Notes under the pieces: generated by a model
Seen by the model: only the letters and a program-made list of their open reading frames with translations
Database searches by the model: none
What the model was told of the DNA's origin: nothing
Assembly: GCA_023525915.1 (NCBI GenBank)
Contig: CP026657.1
Span: 2,752,001-2,816,000, forward strand
Length of the DNA stretch: 64,000 bases
Direction: 5' to 3'
DNA from: Acetispira formosa (nom. nud.)
Lineage (GTDB): Bacteria > Desulfobacterota > Desulfarculia > Adiutricales > Adiutricaceae
Translations under genes and position numbers: made by a program
Shown: piece after piece, positions 24,515 through 34,706 of the stretch
Layout of the letters: each line of letters begins with the position of its first letter
Position numbering within the stretch: the stretch's first letter is position 1

Positions 24515-27106
24515 TTAATCGTCTTTTTTTATCTTTTCTTTCCAGCGGATGATGCAGTTAAACAGCTCCCTGGGGACTATGGGCTTGGTCAGGTATTCAT
24601 TCATGCCGGCCTCCAGCGTCCGCTCCCGGTCGCCGGTCATGGCGTGGGCCGTCATGGCCACTATGGGCAGCTTTGTGAAGCGGGGATCTTTTCTAATCAG
24701 GCCCGTGGCGGTCAGGCCGTCCATTTCCGGCATCTGCACATCCATCAGCACCATGTCAAAAGGTTCGTTATTGAGCATGTCTATGGCTTCAGCTCCATTG
24801 CCCGCAATGGTCAGGGTCAGGCCGACTTTGCGCAGAAGCTCTTTGACCAGAAGTTGATTGAGGTCGTTGTCCTCTGCCAGAAGGATACGCATTCCGGCCA
24901 CCCGGTCGGCCACGGAGATGGACCGGGGAGTCTCGGCGGCATCCCGCCCTGGTTCGTCAGAAGCGCTGCTCACCGCCGCCGGGGCGGCCTTGGGCGCCTT
25001 GATGGTGAAATGGAAAGTCGAGCCTTTATCCAGCTCGCTTTCACACCAGATTTCGCCGCCCATAAGGAAAACCAACTCGCGGCACAGGGCCAGGCCCAGC
25101 CCGGTGCCGCCGTAGCGGCGGGTGATGGAGCTGTCGGCTTGGGAAAAGGGAGTGAACAGCTTTTCCAGATTTTCCTGGGAAAGGCCTATGCCGGTGTCGG
25201 AGACGCTGAAAGCCAGAATCGAATCATCGTGTATGCCCGGATTCACATTGATGGTAATGGAGCCATGTTCAGTGAATTTAATGGCGTTTGTGGTGAGGTT
25301 TATCAGAACCTGACCCAGCCGCAGGGGGTCGCCGATGTAATGCGTTGGCAGGCCTTGGGCAACTTTTATTTTAAAGCTGAGATTTTTTTGCATGATCCGT
25401 TCAGACAGCATGTCTGACACACCGTCGAGAACTTCGTTGAGGTCATAGGGCAGGGCTTCAATTTCCATCTTGCCCGCCTCAATTTTGGAGAAATCCAGAA
25501 TGTCATTAATGATGCGCAAGAGGGTTTTGGAGGCGAAATCGACCTTTTCCAGAAAATCACGCTGGTAATCGGTTAATTCGGTTTCCATAATCAGGTTGAT
25601 CAGCCCCAGAATTGCGTTCATGGGGGTGCGGATTTCGTGGCTCATGTTGGCCAGAAATTCACCTTTGGCCTGATTGGCTTTTTCCGCCTGCACAGCCAGT
25701 TCGCTGGATCTGGCCACGGCCTGTTCCAACTGGATGTTGACCTTTTCCAGATCGTGCCGCGCGTCGGCCAGGGCGTCGGTCACGCCCCGGTTCTGAATGG
25801 CCGTGCCCACCAGAGTTCCGGCGGCCAGAAGAATTTTTTCCTCGACCATGCTCCAGATGCGCTCAGAGTGGCAGTCGTCAAAGCCGATGAAGCCCCAGAG
25901 TGTGCCCTGAAAGGTTATGGGGGCGACCAGAATAGAGACTATGCCCTGGACCTCCATGAGCTTTCTCTCCAGGGGCGGCAGGTTTTTCACAAAGGCGTTG
26001 ACGCACTGCCCGGCCTGAAAAGTTTCCAGCCAGGTGGGAACGGTTTCCGACACCGGCTGATTGATGCACATCGGCTGATCCAGCGTTTCAAGGGCTTCCG
26101 CGCCTTCGGACCACTCGTAAAGCTGGGAGATATAAAGTTCGCTGTCGTCGCTGAACGGGCTTTCGTGGATTTGCCAGATATAGACCCGGTCGGCTGAGGT
26201 GGCCTCGCCCAGAATGGCCAGAACGCGCCGCATGCCCGCTTCGAAATTGTAGCTGTCGGCCTGAAGAAGCTGGGCCACCTGACTGGTGCTTTGCAGATGA
26301 TCTTCAGTGTCGAAGGGGTCGCCGGTTGAGGCCGTGCTGAAAAAGTCGTCTTCTTCCTCTTCTTCCAGCGTGGTCATGTGGCGCATGTCCTGGGAGCTGA
26401 AATAAGCGCCCAGGATATCACCGGCCTTGCTGCGCACAACGTTGAACATCACCTGAAGCCAGACCGGCTCGCCATCGATAACCGTTTCCAGCTCTTCAAG
26501 CTGATCCTGGCCGGTGGTTATGGCCCGGTGGAAGATCGTTTCCAGGGGCCAGGTGATGTCATCGGGAAAAATATCCATAAAAGAGCGGTTGATGATCTGG
26601 GGCATGGGCAGTTCCAGAAAATCGCTCATGGCCTGATTGGCGATCTGAAAGCGCCCTTCAGCATCCATGAAGGCGGCGGTGCCGGCAAAATCATCAATAA
26701 GCGAAGTGAGGTGATTAGGTTCGGCCTGGCTCAGCCAATCCCGGACAATGAAGAGGGAAACCACCAGAAGGCTGGTTTTTTCGCCGAAGTGGACAATTCT
26801 CAGGCGCACATTGACCGGTTCGCCCGGAGAGCCCTCCATCTGGCAGGACCAGACATTGGGCCGCCAGTTTTCATCCGGTGAAAATTTTTGCTGAAAATAA
26901 TCAGACAGCCAGTCTATAACCTCCTGGCAGGGCAGAAGTTCCGACAACAACTGTCCCTGGGTGGGACGCTCCGCGAAAAGGGCCGCGAAACGTTCGTTCC
27001 AGCCGTGGAGACGGCCGGACTCTCCATCCAGGATAAATACAGGGTTATCAAGGTGTCCCAAAATATCGGTAATCATGCCGACAATTTGGGTTTGGAAGAA
27101 TGACAT
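24515..27106 (-). CDS. Hybrid sensor histidine kinase (PAS-PAS-GAF-HisKA-HATPase-REC)
   Basis: A soluble hybrid kinase of 863 residues from the ATG at 27106 (a GTG at 27118 would add four). The order is two PAS-like domains (about 15-120 and 135-260), a GAF domain (about 290-450), a short coiled coil, HisKA with the phospho-acceptor His490 ([10 protein letters not shown]), HATPase_c (NAIKF, DTGIGLS, GTGLGLA) and a receiver domain with Asp789 (LMDVQMP). There is no membrane segment, so it should sense a cytoplasmic signal. The output must pass through a separate phosphotransfer protein or regulator; none is adjacent. Confidence 0.92.
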   Translation of the reverse strand: MSFFQTQIVGMITDILGHLDNPVFILDGESGRLHGWNERFAALFAERPTQGQLLSELLPCQEVIDWLSDYFQQKFSPDENWRPNVWSCQMEGSPGEPVNVRLRIVHFGEKTSLLVVSLFIVRDWLSQAEPNHLTSLIDDFAGTAAFMDAEGRFQIANQAMSDFLELPMPQIINRSFMDIFPDDITWPLETIFHRAITTGQDQLEELETVIDGEPVWLQVMFNVVRSKAGDILGAYFSSQDMRHMTTLEEEEEDDFFSTASTGDPFDTEDHLQSTSQVAQLLQADSYNFEAGMRRVLAILGEATSADRVYIWQIHESPFSDDSELYISQLYEWSEGAEALETLDQPMCINQPVSETVPTWLETFQAGQCVNAFVKNLPPLERKLMEVQGIVSILVAPITFQGTLWGFIGFDDCHSERIWSMVEEKILLAAGTLVGTAIQNRGVTDALADARHDLEKVNIQLEQAVARSSELAVQAEKANQAKGEFLANMSHEIRTPMNAILGLINLIMETELTDYQRDFLEKVDFASKTLLRIINDILDFSKIEAGKMEIEALPYDLNEVLDGVSDMLSERIMQKNLSFKIKVAQGLPTHYIGDPLRLGQVLINLTTNAIKFTEHGSITINVNPGIHDDSILAFSVSDTGIGLSQENLEKLFTPFSQADSSITRRYGGTGLGLALCRELVFLMGGEIWCESELDKGSTFHFTIKAPKAAPAAVSSASDEPGRDAAETPRSISVADRVAGMRILLAEDNDLNQLLVKELLRKVGLTLTIAGNGAEAIDMLNNEPFDMVLMDVQMPEMDGLTATGLIRKDPRFTKLPIVAMTAHAMTGDRERTLEAGMNEYLTKPIVPRELFNCIIRWKEKIKKDD

Positions 27107-27363
27107 ATGATTTCCCACCCCAACCGTACCTAAACAGCAGGAAGAGGCATTCTTAAAAAATACAGACGTAGCTCATTTATAGTAACACTCTCTGGCAAAA
27201 ATTGAAATTGTTTTTTAACATGAAAATAGAACAGAGCATAAAAAATCCTCTGACAATACAGCATAATGGAACGTTTAGAAGCGAACAGGCAGCGACGGCA
27301 AGGCGTTTCGCATTACGCGCCCTCCAAATGGCGGCTAATACCATGTGCGGCAATGGCGGGCGG

Positions 27364-27764
27364 GACGGCAAAGGTAAAATCCGGCCGGGCGGGCGAAAAA
27401 ATTTCTGACGTCGCTCGTAATTTTCTCGTATTCCCGGCCGGGTGACAGTGGCGGAGTTTTGTAGGTCAGCGCCCGTCCGGGGAGCAAAATTACGAGCGAC
27501 TTACAGAAAATTTTTCGCCCGCCCGGCCTGGTCAGTGTCGGCGTTTGGTTGAGTGGCTGTTGGGGGCTTTCCGCCATTAGCCAACCAGGTCCAGGAGGGC
27601 GGGGCGGTGAGATTTCTCCAGAGGGGACCACGATTTTTGCTCCCCGGACGGGTACGGATAAAACAAAATGCCTATGAAGCCACCCGGCCGGGAATAAGAG
27701 AAAAATCGGGGGCCACTATGGAGATATCTCACCGCACCGCCCTCCGGGTTTTACCTTTGCCGTC
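27364..27764. repeat. Family B double-hairpin element, copy 2
   Basis: A 401-bp element, GACGGCAAAGGTAAAA ... TTTTACCTTTGCCGTC, in the same orientation as copy 1. Both internal hairpins are preserved, and the loop sequences differ from copy 1. It lies between the kinase and csrA genes. Bases 27107-27363 upstream of it contain only the kinase promoter region and nothing else that I can identify. Confidence 0.85.
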
Positions 27765-27799
27765 TCAAGTGATATCCCTCCCGCGACGCTGCGGCCTGT

Positions 27800-27973
27800 A
27801 GCAATTCTCAAAGTAAACTTTTTCCCATGAACTTACAGCTTGCAGCTACGCAAAAAGCGTGGTTTTTGCTTCGCAAGTGACCGCTTTGGCTTCAAAAACC
27901 AGTCGCTGGCGCTCCGTCTCCCCTCTCGGGTCGACCTGCTATTTTAAAATCGCTGTCTACTTTGAGAATTGCT
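27800..27973 (-). mobile_element. Family C MITE-like element between family B and csrA
   Basis: A 174-bp full-length copy, AGCAATTCTCAAAGTAAAC ... CTACTTTGAGAATTGCT, with near-perfect terminal repeats. The flanks gctgCGGCCTGt and gtaCGGCCTGcc look like a slightly decayed target duplication. It lies about 100 bp upstream of csrA and may affect its expression. Confidence 0.88.
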
Positions 27974-28075
27974 GTACGGCCTGCCCGGCACTTGTGTTAA
28001 ATCAGATTTGCGTGTATTATAGTTCAATTATTGCCAGTACCGTCTGGCGGCAGCTTCTGGACAAATAGGTGCGGA

Positions 28076-28312
28076 GTGCTTATTCTCACTCGTAAAATAG
28101 GCGAGACAGTCGCCATTGGCGACGATGTCAAGGTTCAAGTAGTCGATGTTAAAGGCCGTCAGGTCCGTTTGGGGATCACGGCTCCGGCTTCTTGCGCCGT
28201 GCATAGGGAAGAAGTATTCCAGAGGATACAGGAGCAGAACCGCCAGTCCATCGACCCCGCCCCCAGCGACCTCGACGCACTGGCCGCCATGTGGGGCAAG
28301 GTGAAAGGCTGA
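28076..28312 (+). CDS. csrA: Carbon storage regulator CsrA
   Basis: CsrA binds GGA motifs in mRNA leaders and blocks translation, including that of flagellin. It starts at GTG 28076, giving the canonical N-terminus ([17 protein letters not shown]). The upstream ATG in the same frame is not supported. The RNA-binding region ([13 protein letters not shown]) is intact. The 78 residues include a short C-terminal extension ([16 protein letters not shown]). fliW, the gene for its protein antagonist, is 300 bp downstream. Confidence 0.94.
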   Translation: MLILTRKIGETVAIGDDVKVQVVDVKGRQVRLGITAPASCAVHREEVFQRIQEQNRQSIDPAPSDLDALAAMWGKVKG

Positions 28313-28342
28313 CACGCCCGTTTCTGGTTCCACCCCCTGTTT

Positions 28343-28578
28343 CTATAGCGGGAGGTCGACCGAAGGGAGACGGAGCGCCAGCGACTGGTTTTGACGCGAA
28401 AACGGTAGGTCGCGAAGCAAAAACTGTCAATTCTAAAAGCGGCTGGCGATTTAAAAATAGCAGGTCGACCCTTTCGGGGAGACGGAGCGCCAGCGACTGG
28501 TTTTGAGGCCCAGGTCGCCTCTCGCGAAGCAAAAACCACGCTTTTTGCGTAGCTCCGAGTCGACAGTTTAAGATGACC
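28343..28578 (+). repeat. Two tandem decayed family C elements between csrA and fliW
   Basis: A truncated copy (about 28343-28426) is followed by a longer copy (about 28427-28578) that begins caattctaaaag and includes aaaatagcaggtcgaccc, ggagacggagcgccag and aaaaaccacgctttttgcg. The left terminal repeat of the second copy is decayed. They fill most of the csrA-fliW gap. Confidence 0.8.
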
Positions 28579-28613
28579 ATGAGATTTTTTAACGACGCGG
28601 TGAACCTTCAGTT

Positions 28614-29051
28614 ATGATCAAGATAAACACCAAACGGTTTGGGGAGATGGAATTCTCGGAAGAGTCGGTGGTCAAGGTGCTTGGCGGCCTGATCGGACTT
28701 TCCGGGCATGAAAATTTCGTCATCATCCGCTATCAGGATGATTCCCCCTTCTATTGGCTTCAGTGTGTCGACGATCCCGAACTGGCCCTGGTCATGGTCA
28801 ATCCGCATCTCTTCAAGCCCGATTACGATCCGCCCATTCCCATGAGCCTGAACGCCGAACTGGATATCCAGGCCCCCGGTGAACTTTCCGTGTTCGTCAT
28901 CGTCACCATCCCGGCCGGCAATCCCCAAGCCATGACCGCGAACCTGTTGGGGCCGATGGTGGTCAATCCCCGCAGCCGACGAGCCAAACAGCTCGTTCTC
29001 GACGACCGCCTCTATTCCCACCGCTACCGTGTTATGGAAGCCTCCAAGTAA
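28614..29051 (+). CDS. fliW: Flagellar assembly factor FliW
   Basis: FliW binds CsrA and flagellin in a partner-switching circuit: free FliW blocks CsrA, so flagellin is translated only as it is exported. The 145 residues carry the family pattern (KRFGEMEFSEESVVKVLGGLIGL, FYWLQCVDDPELALVMVNP, NLLGPMVVNPRSRRAKQLVL). Its place next to csrA supports the call. Confidence 0.95.
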   Translation: MIKINTKRFGEMEFSEESVVKVLGGLIGLSGHENFVIIRYQDDSPFYWLQCVDDPELALVMVNPHLFKPDYDPPIPMSLNAELDIQAPGELSVFVIVTIPAGNPQAMTANLLGPMVVNPRSRRAKQLVLDDRLYSHRYRVMEASK

Positions 29052-29086
29052 CTGGAGAGCCGCTGACACCGGGGCGACGGCTCCCC

Positions 29087-29258
29087 AGCAATTATCAAAG
29101 TAGATGGCAATTTTAAAATAGCAGGTCGCCCCGCAAGGGGTGACGGAGCGCCAGCGACTGGTTTTGACGGTAATTAGGCAACTCGCGAAACAAAAACCAC
29201 GCTTTTTGTGCAGCTACGAGCCGTAGTTTATGGGAAAAAGTTTACTTTGAGAATTGCT
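29087..29258 (+). mobile_element. Family C MITE-like element between fliW and xerC
   Basis: A 172-bp copy, AGCAATTATCAAAGTAGA ... TTTACTTTGAGAATTGCT, with all internal landmarks. No target duplication can be read in the flanks (cggctcccc and gccaaggga). Confidence 0.87.
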
Positions 29259-29339
29259 GCCAAGGGAACGGTCCGCCCACTTGGTTGAACGCACAGGGGC
29301 CGGGTTTTCCGGCAATCCTCCACTTCTAAAACAGGTGCC

Positions 29340-30257
29340 ATGGTGGAAACCACTATTTCCAGATTCGAACAATATCTGACCGGGGTGCTGGCCCGGTCCG
29401 CCAACACTGTCCGGGCTTATGGCGCGGAAGTGCGCCGGTTCGGCCTCTTTCTGGAAAACAGAAATCTCTCCTTCACAGAAGTCACCAAAGCTGATGTCCG
29501 GGCCTTTCTTTTTGAATTGAAGGGCGGGCGGGGCAATGTCTCAATTTCCAGAACCCTTTCCAGTCTCCGCTCCTTTTACCGCTGGATGATCAGGGAAGGC
29601 GACCTGGATTTCAATCCGGCCGCCTCAGTGGCCAGTCCCAAACTTCCCAAGCGGCAAAGCCTTTTCATGACCGAACGCGAAACAGTGTCGCTCCTTGATG
29701 AAGAAGAGGGCCGTGATGATGTGGCGGCGCGGCGCGACCAGGCGATTTTTGAATTGATTTACTCATCGGGCCTCCGGGTGGGGGAACTGGTGGGGCTGGA
29801 TTTGGGCGATCTGGATTTGAAGGGGCTGAAGCTGATGGTGCGGCTGGGGAAGGGCGGCAAGGACAGGCTGGCCCCTTTCGGTGAACCGGCGGCGGAGGCC
29901 CTGAAGGGCTGGCTGGAGGTGCGGCGGCACTGGTTTGATCCGGCCGTGAGCGGCGAGGCCCTCTTTCTGGGGCGGCGCGGCGGCCGTCTGGGCGACCGGG
30001 AGGTGCGCCGGGTGATGGACCGGCGGCTGAACGCCTCCGGCCTGGATGAGCGTTACAGCCCGCACAGCCTGCGCCATAGTTTCGCCACTCATCTCTTGTC
30101 GGCCGGGGCCGACCTGAAAGCCATTCAGGAGATGCTGGGACACAGTTCCCTGGCCACCACCCAACGTTATACCCACCTGGACCTGGACGGTTTGAGGCGG
30201 GCCTATAGAAGCGCGCACCCCAGAGCGAAGGAGAACGCTAAAGATGTCGATCAATGA
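29340..30257 (+). CDS. xerC: Tyrosine recombinase XerC/XerD
   Basis: Site-specific recombinase that resolves chromosome dimers at dif. The catalytic residues are Arg146 (SGLRVGE), His242 and Arg245 (HSLRH), His268 (GHSS) and the nucleophile Tyr277 (TQRYTHLD). The 305 residues are normal length, with an N-terminal SAM-like domain. Its place upstream of hslV and hslU is the classical xerC-hslVU arrangement, which favours XerC over XerD. The next gene overlaps by 14 bp. Confidence 0.93.
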   Translation: MVETTISRFEQYLTGVLARSANTVRAYGAEVRRFGLFLENRNLSFTEVTKADVRAFLFELKGGRGNVSISRTLSSLRSFYRWMIREGDLDFNPAASVASPKLPKRQSLFMTERETVSLLDEEEGRDDVAARRDQAIFELIYSSGLRVGELVGLDLGDLDLKGLKLMVRLGKGGKDRLAPFGEPAAEALKGWLEVRRHWFDPAVSGEALFLGRRGGRLGDREVRRVMDRRLNASGLDERYSPHSLRHSFATHLLSAGADLKAIQEMLGHSSLATTQRYTHLDLDGLRRAYRSAHPRAKENAKDVDQ

Positions 30258-30828
30258 TCCTAATGAGTATAACGCCGCAAGCGGACCAGTGAACCTGAAT
30301 AAGCCGGAAAGCGCGGGGGAGCCGAGAGTTGAAGCTGCCGGGGAGGCGCCGGCGGCGGGCGGTCTCGGCCGGGAGGTGACCTTTGACGAGGCCAGGCAGA
30401 TTTATGTGCAGCGGAATTACCATCGCTTTGAAGCCGCTTTCGCCAAGTTCGACGAGGCCGGGAAAGCCGGGATGACCTTTTCCGTCATTCCCTTTTTCAT
30501 TCCTTTCCTGTGGCTTTTTTACCGCAAAATGTATCTTGAGGGGGTGGTCTATTTTGCTGTTTCCGTCGGCGTGGGGCTTTTTTTAGAATCTTCGGCCACC
30601 TCCGTCGGGATTGTCATCAACATGATGGTGGCCGCTCATGCCAAAGCTTTATACTGGCAGGCCGTGAATCGTAAAATCAAACAGGCCATGGAACTTTATC
30701 CCCAAAACCCGGAAAAGGCCGTGGCCTGGCTACAGGCCAAGGGCGGAGTCAATTTTTGGGTGATCGGACTGGGCGTGGCGCTGCTCGCGCTGGTTGTCGC
30801 CGCGGTCTATGTCTCCGATTACATGTAG
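30244..30828 (+). CDS. DUF2628 membrane protein
   Basis: A 194-residue protein with an Ala/Pro/Glu-rich N-terminal tail of 50 residues, a conserved block (DEARQIYVQRNYHRFEAAFAKF) and three hydrophobic segments around FFIPFLWLFYRKMY, VGVGLFL and the C-terminus. That PFxWxFYRKMY block is the mark of DUF2628. Function unknown. It overlaps xerC and is followed 12 bp later by a paralogue. Confidence 0.82.
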   Translation: MSINDPNEYNAASGPVNLNKPESAGEPRVEAAGEAPAAGGLGREVTFDEARQIYVQRNYHRFEAAFAKFDEAGKAGMTFSVIPFFIPFLWLFYRKMYLEGVVYFAVSVGVGLFLESSATSVGIVINMMVAAHAKALYWQAVNRKIKQAMELYPQNPEKAVAWLQAKGGVNFWVIGLGVALLALVVAAVYVSDYM

Positions 30829-30840
30829 GCCGGAGTATGT

Positions 30841-31380
30841 ATGGAATCAAATTCTTATAACACTGACAACACTGAACCGAAGGAATATTCAGCCTCTTCT
30901 TCAGAGCAGTCCATTACTCTGGAAGAGGCCAGGGAAGCTTACGTTCAAAAAAACTACATTCTGTTTGAAGAGAGCTTTGACCGCTTCGACAAGGCCGGAG
31001 GGTTTCAGTTCACCTTCTGCTGGCCGGTCTTTTTTGCGGGCATACTCTGGTTTCTTTACCGTAAAATGTATATCGAATCCATAGGTATTTTTCTGCTGAA
31101 CATGATCGGCGGCGGAGTTCTCCTGGTTATCGGCCCGGAGGACGGCAGCGGCCCCCTGGCCTTTGGCGTCTGTCTGGCCGTGGTTCTCAGTTTCAGCGGC
31201 CGCTGGTTTTACTGGAAAGCGGTCGACCGGCAAGTGGAAAAAGCCTGGGATCTCCATGCCGGCAATCCGCGGGCGGCTTTAGATTGGCTTCGCGCCAAAG
31301 GCGGGGTGAACGTCTGGATAGTCGCGGCTGTTTTGGGCGGGGTGCTGATGTATATGTTCAGCGTCGCCGGGCAATTATAA
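30841..31380 (+). CDS. DUF2628 membrane protein, paralogue
   Basis: A 179-residue paralogue of the preceding gene: the same EEAREAYVQKNYILFEESFDRFDKAG block, PVFFAGILWFLYRKMY and a C-terminal AALDWLRAKGGVNVW segment before the last membrane helix. It probably arose by tandem duplication. Both genes sit between xerC and hslV, in a block where most bacteria have no such genes. Function unknown. Confidence 0.8.
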   Translation: MESNSYNTDNTEPKEYSASSSEQSITLEEAREAYVQKNYILFEESFDRFDKAGGFQFTFCWPVFFAGILWFLYRKMYIESIGIFLLNMIGGGVLLVIGPEDGSGPLAFGVCLAVVLSFSGRWFYWKAVDRQVEKAWDLHAGNPRAALDWLRAKGGVNVWIVAAVLGGVLMYMFSVAGQL

Positions 31381-31381
31381 T

Positions 31382-31520
31382 TATGGCTTTTTCCCGTGAA
31401 CTTGCAGCCCGTAGCCGAGCAAAAAATGTGATTTTTGCTCGGCAAATATAAACTTAGCTTGAAAACCAGTCTCTGGCGCTCCGTCTCCCCTGGGGGGAGA
31501 CATGCTATTTTAAAATTGCC
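31382..31520 (-). repeat. Truncated family C element before hslV
   Basis: ggctttttcccgtgaacttgcag ... ggcgctccgtctcccc ... catgctattttaaaattgcc, in the reverse orientation, without terminal repeats. The internal hairpin GCCGAGCAAAAA/TTTTTGCTCGGC is at 31414-31443. It separates the DUF2628 pair from hslV. Confidence 0.78.
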
Positions 31521-31569
31521 GCAAATGGCATGTTTAAATTGCAACCCTGTATAAAAAAGGAAATAAAAT

Positions 31570-32154
31570 ATGTCTGATCATCTGTTTGAAGCTACGACCA
31601 TTCTGGCCGTGCGCCACCGGGGCCGCGTGGCCGTCTGCGGCGACGGTCAGGTCACTATGGGCTCCACCGTCATGAAGGGCACGGCCAAAAAAGTGCGCCG
31701 TCTTTATCATGATAAAATTATATGCGGTTTCGCCGGGGCCACGGCCGACGCTTTCACCATCTTCGAGCGTTTTGAAGACAAGCTCTCCAAATTCAGCGGC
31801 CAGCTTTTGCGCTCGGCCGTCGAACTGGCCAAGGACTGGCGCACCGACCGCAGTCTGCGCCGTCTGGAGGCCCTCTTGCTGGCCGTCGATGAAACCGCGT
31901 CGCTGCTCCTGTCCGGCTCCGGTGACGTTATCGAGCCGGACGACGGCCTGTTGGCCATTGGCTCCGGCGGCACCTTCGCCCTTTCGGCCGCGCGGGCTCT
32001 GGTGCGCCACGCGCCGGAGATGGACGCGGCCGTGATTGCGGAGGAATCCATGAAAATCGCCTCTGAAATCTGCATTTACACCAACAATAACTTCGTTCTG
32101 GAAACGCTCGAGGCGCCGGGCGATTGTAAAAATGGCCTATCCTCTTTAACCTAA
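31570..32154 (+). CDS. hslV: ATP-dependent protease subunit HslV
   Basis: HslV is the proteasome-like peptidase of the HslUV (ClpYQ) complex. The N-terminal Thr is exposed after removal of an eight-residue propeptide (MSDHLFEA before TTILAV). Family residues are seen in [13 protein letters not shown] and [17 protein letters not shown]. The 194-residue length is normal, with a C-terminal tail ([10 protein letters not shown]) that is a little longer than usual. hslU follows 148 bp later, interrupted by a repeat. Confidence 0.95.
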   Translation: MSDHLFEATTILAVRHRGRVAVCGDGQVTMGSTVMKGTAKKVRRLYHDKIICGFAGATADAFTIFERFEDKLSKFSGQLLRSAVELAKDWRTDRSLRRLEALLLAVDETASLLLSGSGDVIEPDDGLLAIGSGGTFALSAARALVRHAPEMDAAVIAEESMKIASEICIYTNNNFVLETLEAPGDCKNGLSSLT

Positions 32155-32160
32155 TGCTCG

Positions 32161-32250
32161 CCGCCGGGCAAAAAATGTCATTTTTGCCCGGCGGGTGGCG
32201 GCTCTGGCGCTAAAACCAGTCGCTTGGCTCCGTCTCGCTGCCGCTCGACC
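32161..32250 (-). repeat. Decayed family C element between hslV and hslU
   Basis: A reverse-orientation remnant with ggctctggcgctaaaaccagtcgcttggctccgtctc. The perfect hairpin CCGCCGGGCAAAAA/TTTTTGCCCGGCGG at 32161-32194 stands at the position of the internal family C stem and could work as a terminator or RNA stabiliser after hslV. Confidence 0.75.
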
Positions 32251-32302
32251 CTCCCTGATCCGGGCGAAGTCGGCCTAAACGATAATTGAAGGATGCTCAA
32301 AT

Positions 32303-33640
32303 ATGTCTGATTCAATGAAAGAAACCCTTGATCTCACCCCCAGACGGATAGTCTCCGAGCTGGATCGCTATATAGTCGGGCAGGCCGCCGCCAAGCGGGC
32401 CGTGGCCATCGCCCTCCGAAACCGTTGGCGCAGGCTGATGGTCGACGATAATATGCGCGATGAAATTTCGCCCAAAAACATCATCATGATCGGACCCACC
32501 GGTGTGGGCAAAACTGAAATCGCCCGCCGCCTGGCCAAGATGACCCGCTCCCCTTTCATTAAAGTTGAGGCTTCCAAATATACGGAGGTGGGTTATGTGG
32601 GCCGCGATGTTGAATCCATGATCCGTGAGCTGATGGATCTGGCCGTGGGCATGGTGCAGTCTGAGGAAAAGGAAGCCATGGCCCAGCAAGCGGGCGAGGC
32701 GGCTGAAGAGAAGATTCTGGATCTGCTTCTGCCCGGCACGGAGAAGCAGAGCGTGGACACCACGCGCGAAAAGTTCCGACGCATGCTCCACAGCGGCGAG
32801 CTTGACGATCGGGAGATTGAAGTGGAAACCAAAGAAGGGGGCGGGGCCATGCCGGTGGCCCGCATTTTCACCGGCATGGGGCTGGACGACATGGAAAAGA
32901 ACCTCAATGAGGCCATGGGCCAGCTTTTCCCCAAAAAGACCCAGCACCGGAAAATGAAAATCAAGGACGCCTGGGAAATTCTGGTTTCCGAGGAAGCCTC
33001 CCGCCTGGTGGACATGGATAAAGTCACCAGTGAGGCCAAGAGCCGGGTGGAGCAGCACGGCATAGTGTTTATCGATGAACTGGACAAGGTGGCCGGCCGT
33101 GAAAGCAAATCCGGCCCGGATGTGAGCCGTGAAGGTGTGCAGCGCGACCTTCTGCCGCTGGTGGAGGGTTCGACCGTCCCGACCAAGTATGGCCCGGTCA
33201 AGACTGATCACATTCTGTTCATTGCGGCCGGGGCCTTTCATGTGGCCAAGCCCAGTGACCTCATCCCCGAGCTTCAGGGCCGTTTCCCCATCCGGGTGGA
33301 GCTGTCGCCCCTGACCAAGGATGATTTCGTGCGTATTCTGACCGAGCCGGAAAATTCCCTGACCATCCAATACCGGCTCCTGTTGGCCACGGAAAAGGTG
33401 GAATTGGAATACACCCCGGAAGCCATTGAGGAGTTGGCCGATCTGGCCTGTCAGGTCAATGAGAAGAATGAGAACATCGGGGCGCGCCGTCTGGCGACCA
33501 TCATGGAAAAGCTTCTGGACGAAGTGTCCTTTGAAGCCCCGGACATCAGCCCGACCAAAGTCTCCGTCACTCCCGAATATGTGCGCGAAAAGCTCACCGG
33601 GCTGGTGGAAGACACGGACCTGACCAGATACATTTTATAA
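32303..33640 (+). CDS. hslU: ATPase subunit HslU of the HslUV protease
   Basis: AAA+ unfoldase that feeds substrates to HslV. Walker A GPTGVGKT is at about residues 64-71, and Walker B ([11 protein letters not shown]) at about 254. The I domain (about 110-245), the sensor II region ([17 protein letters not shown]) and the C-terminal HslV-activating tail ending in RYIL are all present. The 445-residue length is normal. gaaggatg precedes the ATG. Confidence 0.96.
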   Translation: MSDSMKETLDLTPRRIVSELDRYIVGQAAAKRAVAIALRNRWRRLMVDDNMRDEISPKNIIMIGPTGVGKTEIARRLAKMTRSPFIKVEASKYTEVGYVGRDVESMIRELMDLAVGMVQSEEKEAMAQQAGEAAEEKILDLLLPGTEKQSVDTTREKFRRMLHSGELDDREIEVETKEGGGAMPVARIFTGMGLDDMEKNLNEAMGQLFPKKTQHRKMKIKDAWEILVSEEASRLVDMDKVTSEAKSRVEQHGIVFIDELDKVAGRESKSGPDVSREGVQRDLLPLVEGSTVPTKYGPVKTDHILFIAAGAFHVAKPSDLIPELQGRFPIRVELSPLTKDDFVRILTEPENSLTIQYRLLLATEKVELEYTPEAIEELADLACQVNEKNENIGARRLATIMEKLLDEVSFEAPDISPTKVSVTPEYVREKLTGLVEDTDLTRYIL

Positions 33641-33682
33641 AAACAAGCGGCCGTCCAGCCGTAACATTTTCATAACCCGCAA

Positions 33683-33730
33683 GACTGACGCTTCTCCTCC
33701 GAGAATGCGTCAGTAACGCGTCACTTTTTT
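33683..33730 (+). terminator. Probable terminator after hslU
   Basis: ACTGACGCtTCTC and GAGAaTGCGTCAGT pair around a short loop, with TTTTTT a few bases later (aacgcgtcacttttttc). The downstream T run is not directly at the stem, so this is a moderate call. Confidence 0.6.
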
Positions 33731-33751
33731 CTTGAACTGAAAGGCTATTAA

Positions 33752-34630
33752 ATGACTGGAAAAGACAATCACAGCCTGGTCTCGGTATTGGTGGAAGCCC
33801 TGCCTTACATACGCAAGTTCAGAGGCGGCACTTTCGTCATTAAATTCGGCGGCCACGCCATGGTGGACGACAAACTCAAAAGGGCTTTCGCGGAAGACGT
33901 GACCCTTTTGAAATATGTCGGCTTCAACCCCATCGTCGTCCACGGCGGAGGCCCCCAGATTAACGACCTCCTGCAAAAACTGAACATTGAAACCAAATTC
34001 GTCGAAGGCCAGCGCGTCACTGACGAAGCCACCATGGAAGTGGTGGAGATGGTGCTCTCCGGCAAGGTCGGGAAAGAAATCGTCAGCCTCATCAATGAAG
34101 TCGGCGGTCAGGCCCTGGGCATTTCCGGCAAGGACGCTAAAATCGTCAAGGCCCGCCGCAAGCAGGTCTCCAAATCTGAAGGCAGCGGCGAAATGGTCGA
34201 TATCGGCCTGGTTGGCGAACCCACCCGCGTTGATACTGATTTCCTGCGCTATCTGGCCGAAAGCGACGTTATCCCGGTCGTGGCCCCCATTGGCTGGGGC
34301 CCCCGCGCGGAAACCTATAACATCAACGCCGACGCCGTGGCCGGGGCTGTGGCCGGGGCCATGCAGGTCGACAAGCTCATCCTGATGACCGATGTTGAAG
34401 GTGTGCTCGATCAAGATAAGAACCTGATGTCCAAAGTCCGCACGGCCGATATTCCGCGTCTGAAAAGAAACGGAGTCATCACCGGCGGCATGATCCCCAA
34501 AGTTGATTGCTGCCTCAAAGCGGTCGAGGAAGGCGCGAAAGGCGCTTACATCATCGACGGCCGACGTCCCCACGCCCTCTTGCATGAACTGTTCACCGAT
34601 CAGGGTTTCGGTACTGAATTCGTCATCTAG
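33752..34630 (+). CDS. argB: Acetylglutamate kinase
   Basis: Phosphorylates N-acetyl-L-glutamate, the second step of arginine synthesis. Motifs are FVIKFGGHAM near the N-terminus (nucleotide-binding lysine), VHGGGPQIN (substrate loop) and GVITGGMIPKVD near the C-terminus. The 292 residues fit the family. It is the first gene of an argB-argD-argF cluster. Confidence 0.96.
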   Translation: MTGKDNHSLVSVLVEALPYIRKFRGGTFVIKFGGHAMVDDKLKRAFAEDVTLLKYVGFNPIVVHGGGPQINDLLQKLNIETKFVEGQRVTDEATMEVVEMVLSGKVGKEIVSLINEVGGQALGISGKDAKIVKARRKQVSKSEGSGEMVDIGLVGEPTRVDTDFLRYLAESDVIPVVAPIGWGPRAETYNINADAVAGAVAGAMQVDKLILMTDVEGVLDQDKNLMSKVRTADIPRLKRNGVITGGMIPKVDCCLKAVEEGAKGAYIIDGRRPHALLHELFTDQGFGTEFVI

Positions 34631-34706
34631 GGCTGTCCGGCCGACTGACCGGCCGGATTGACCGCCGTGATTCACATGAATATACGGCGGGAAAGGGATT
34701 TTTCAA

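Noticed and set aside
28031..28075. Upstream ATG for csrA
   Set aside because: CsrA proteins begin MLILTRK; the GTG at 28076 gives exactly this start.
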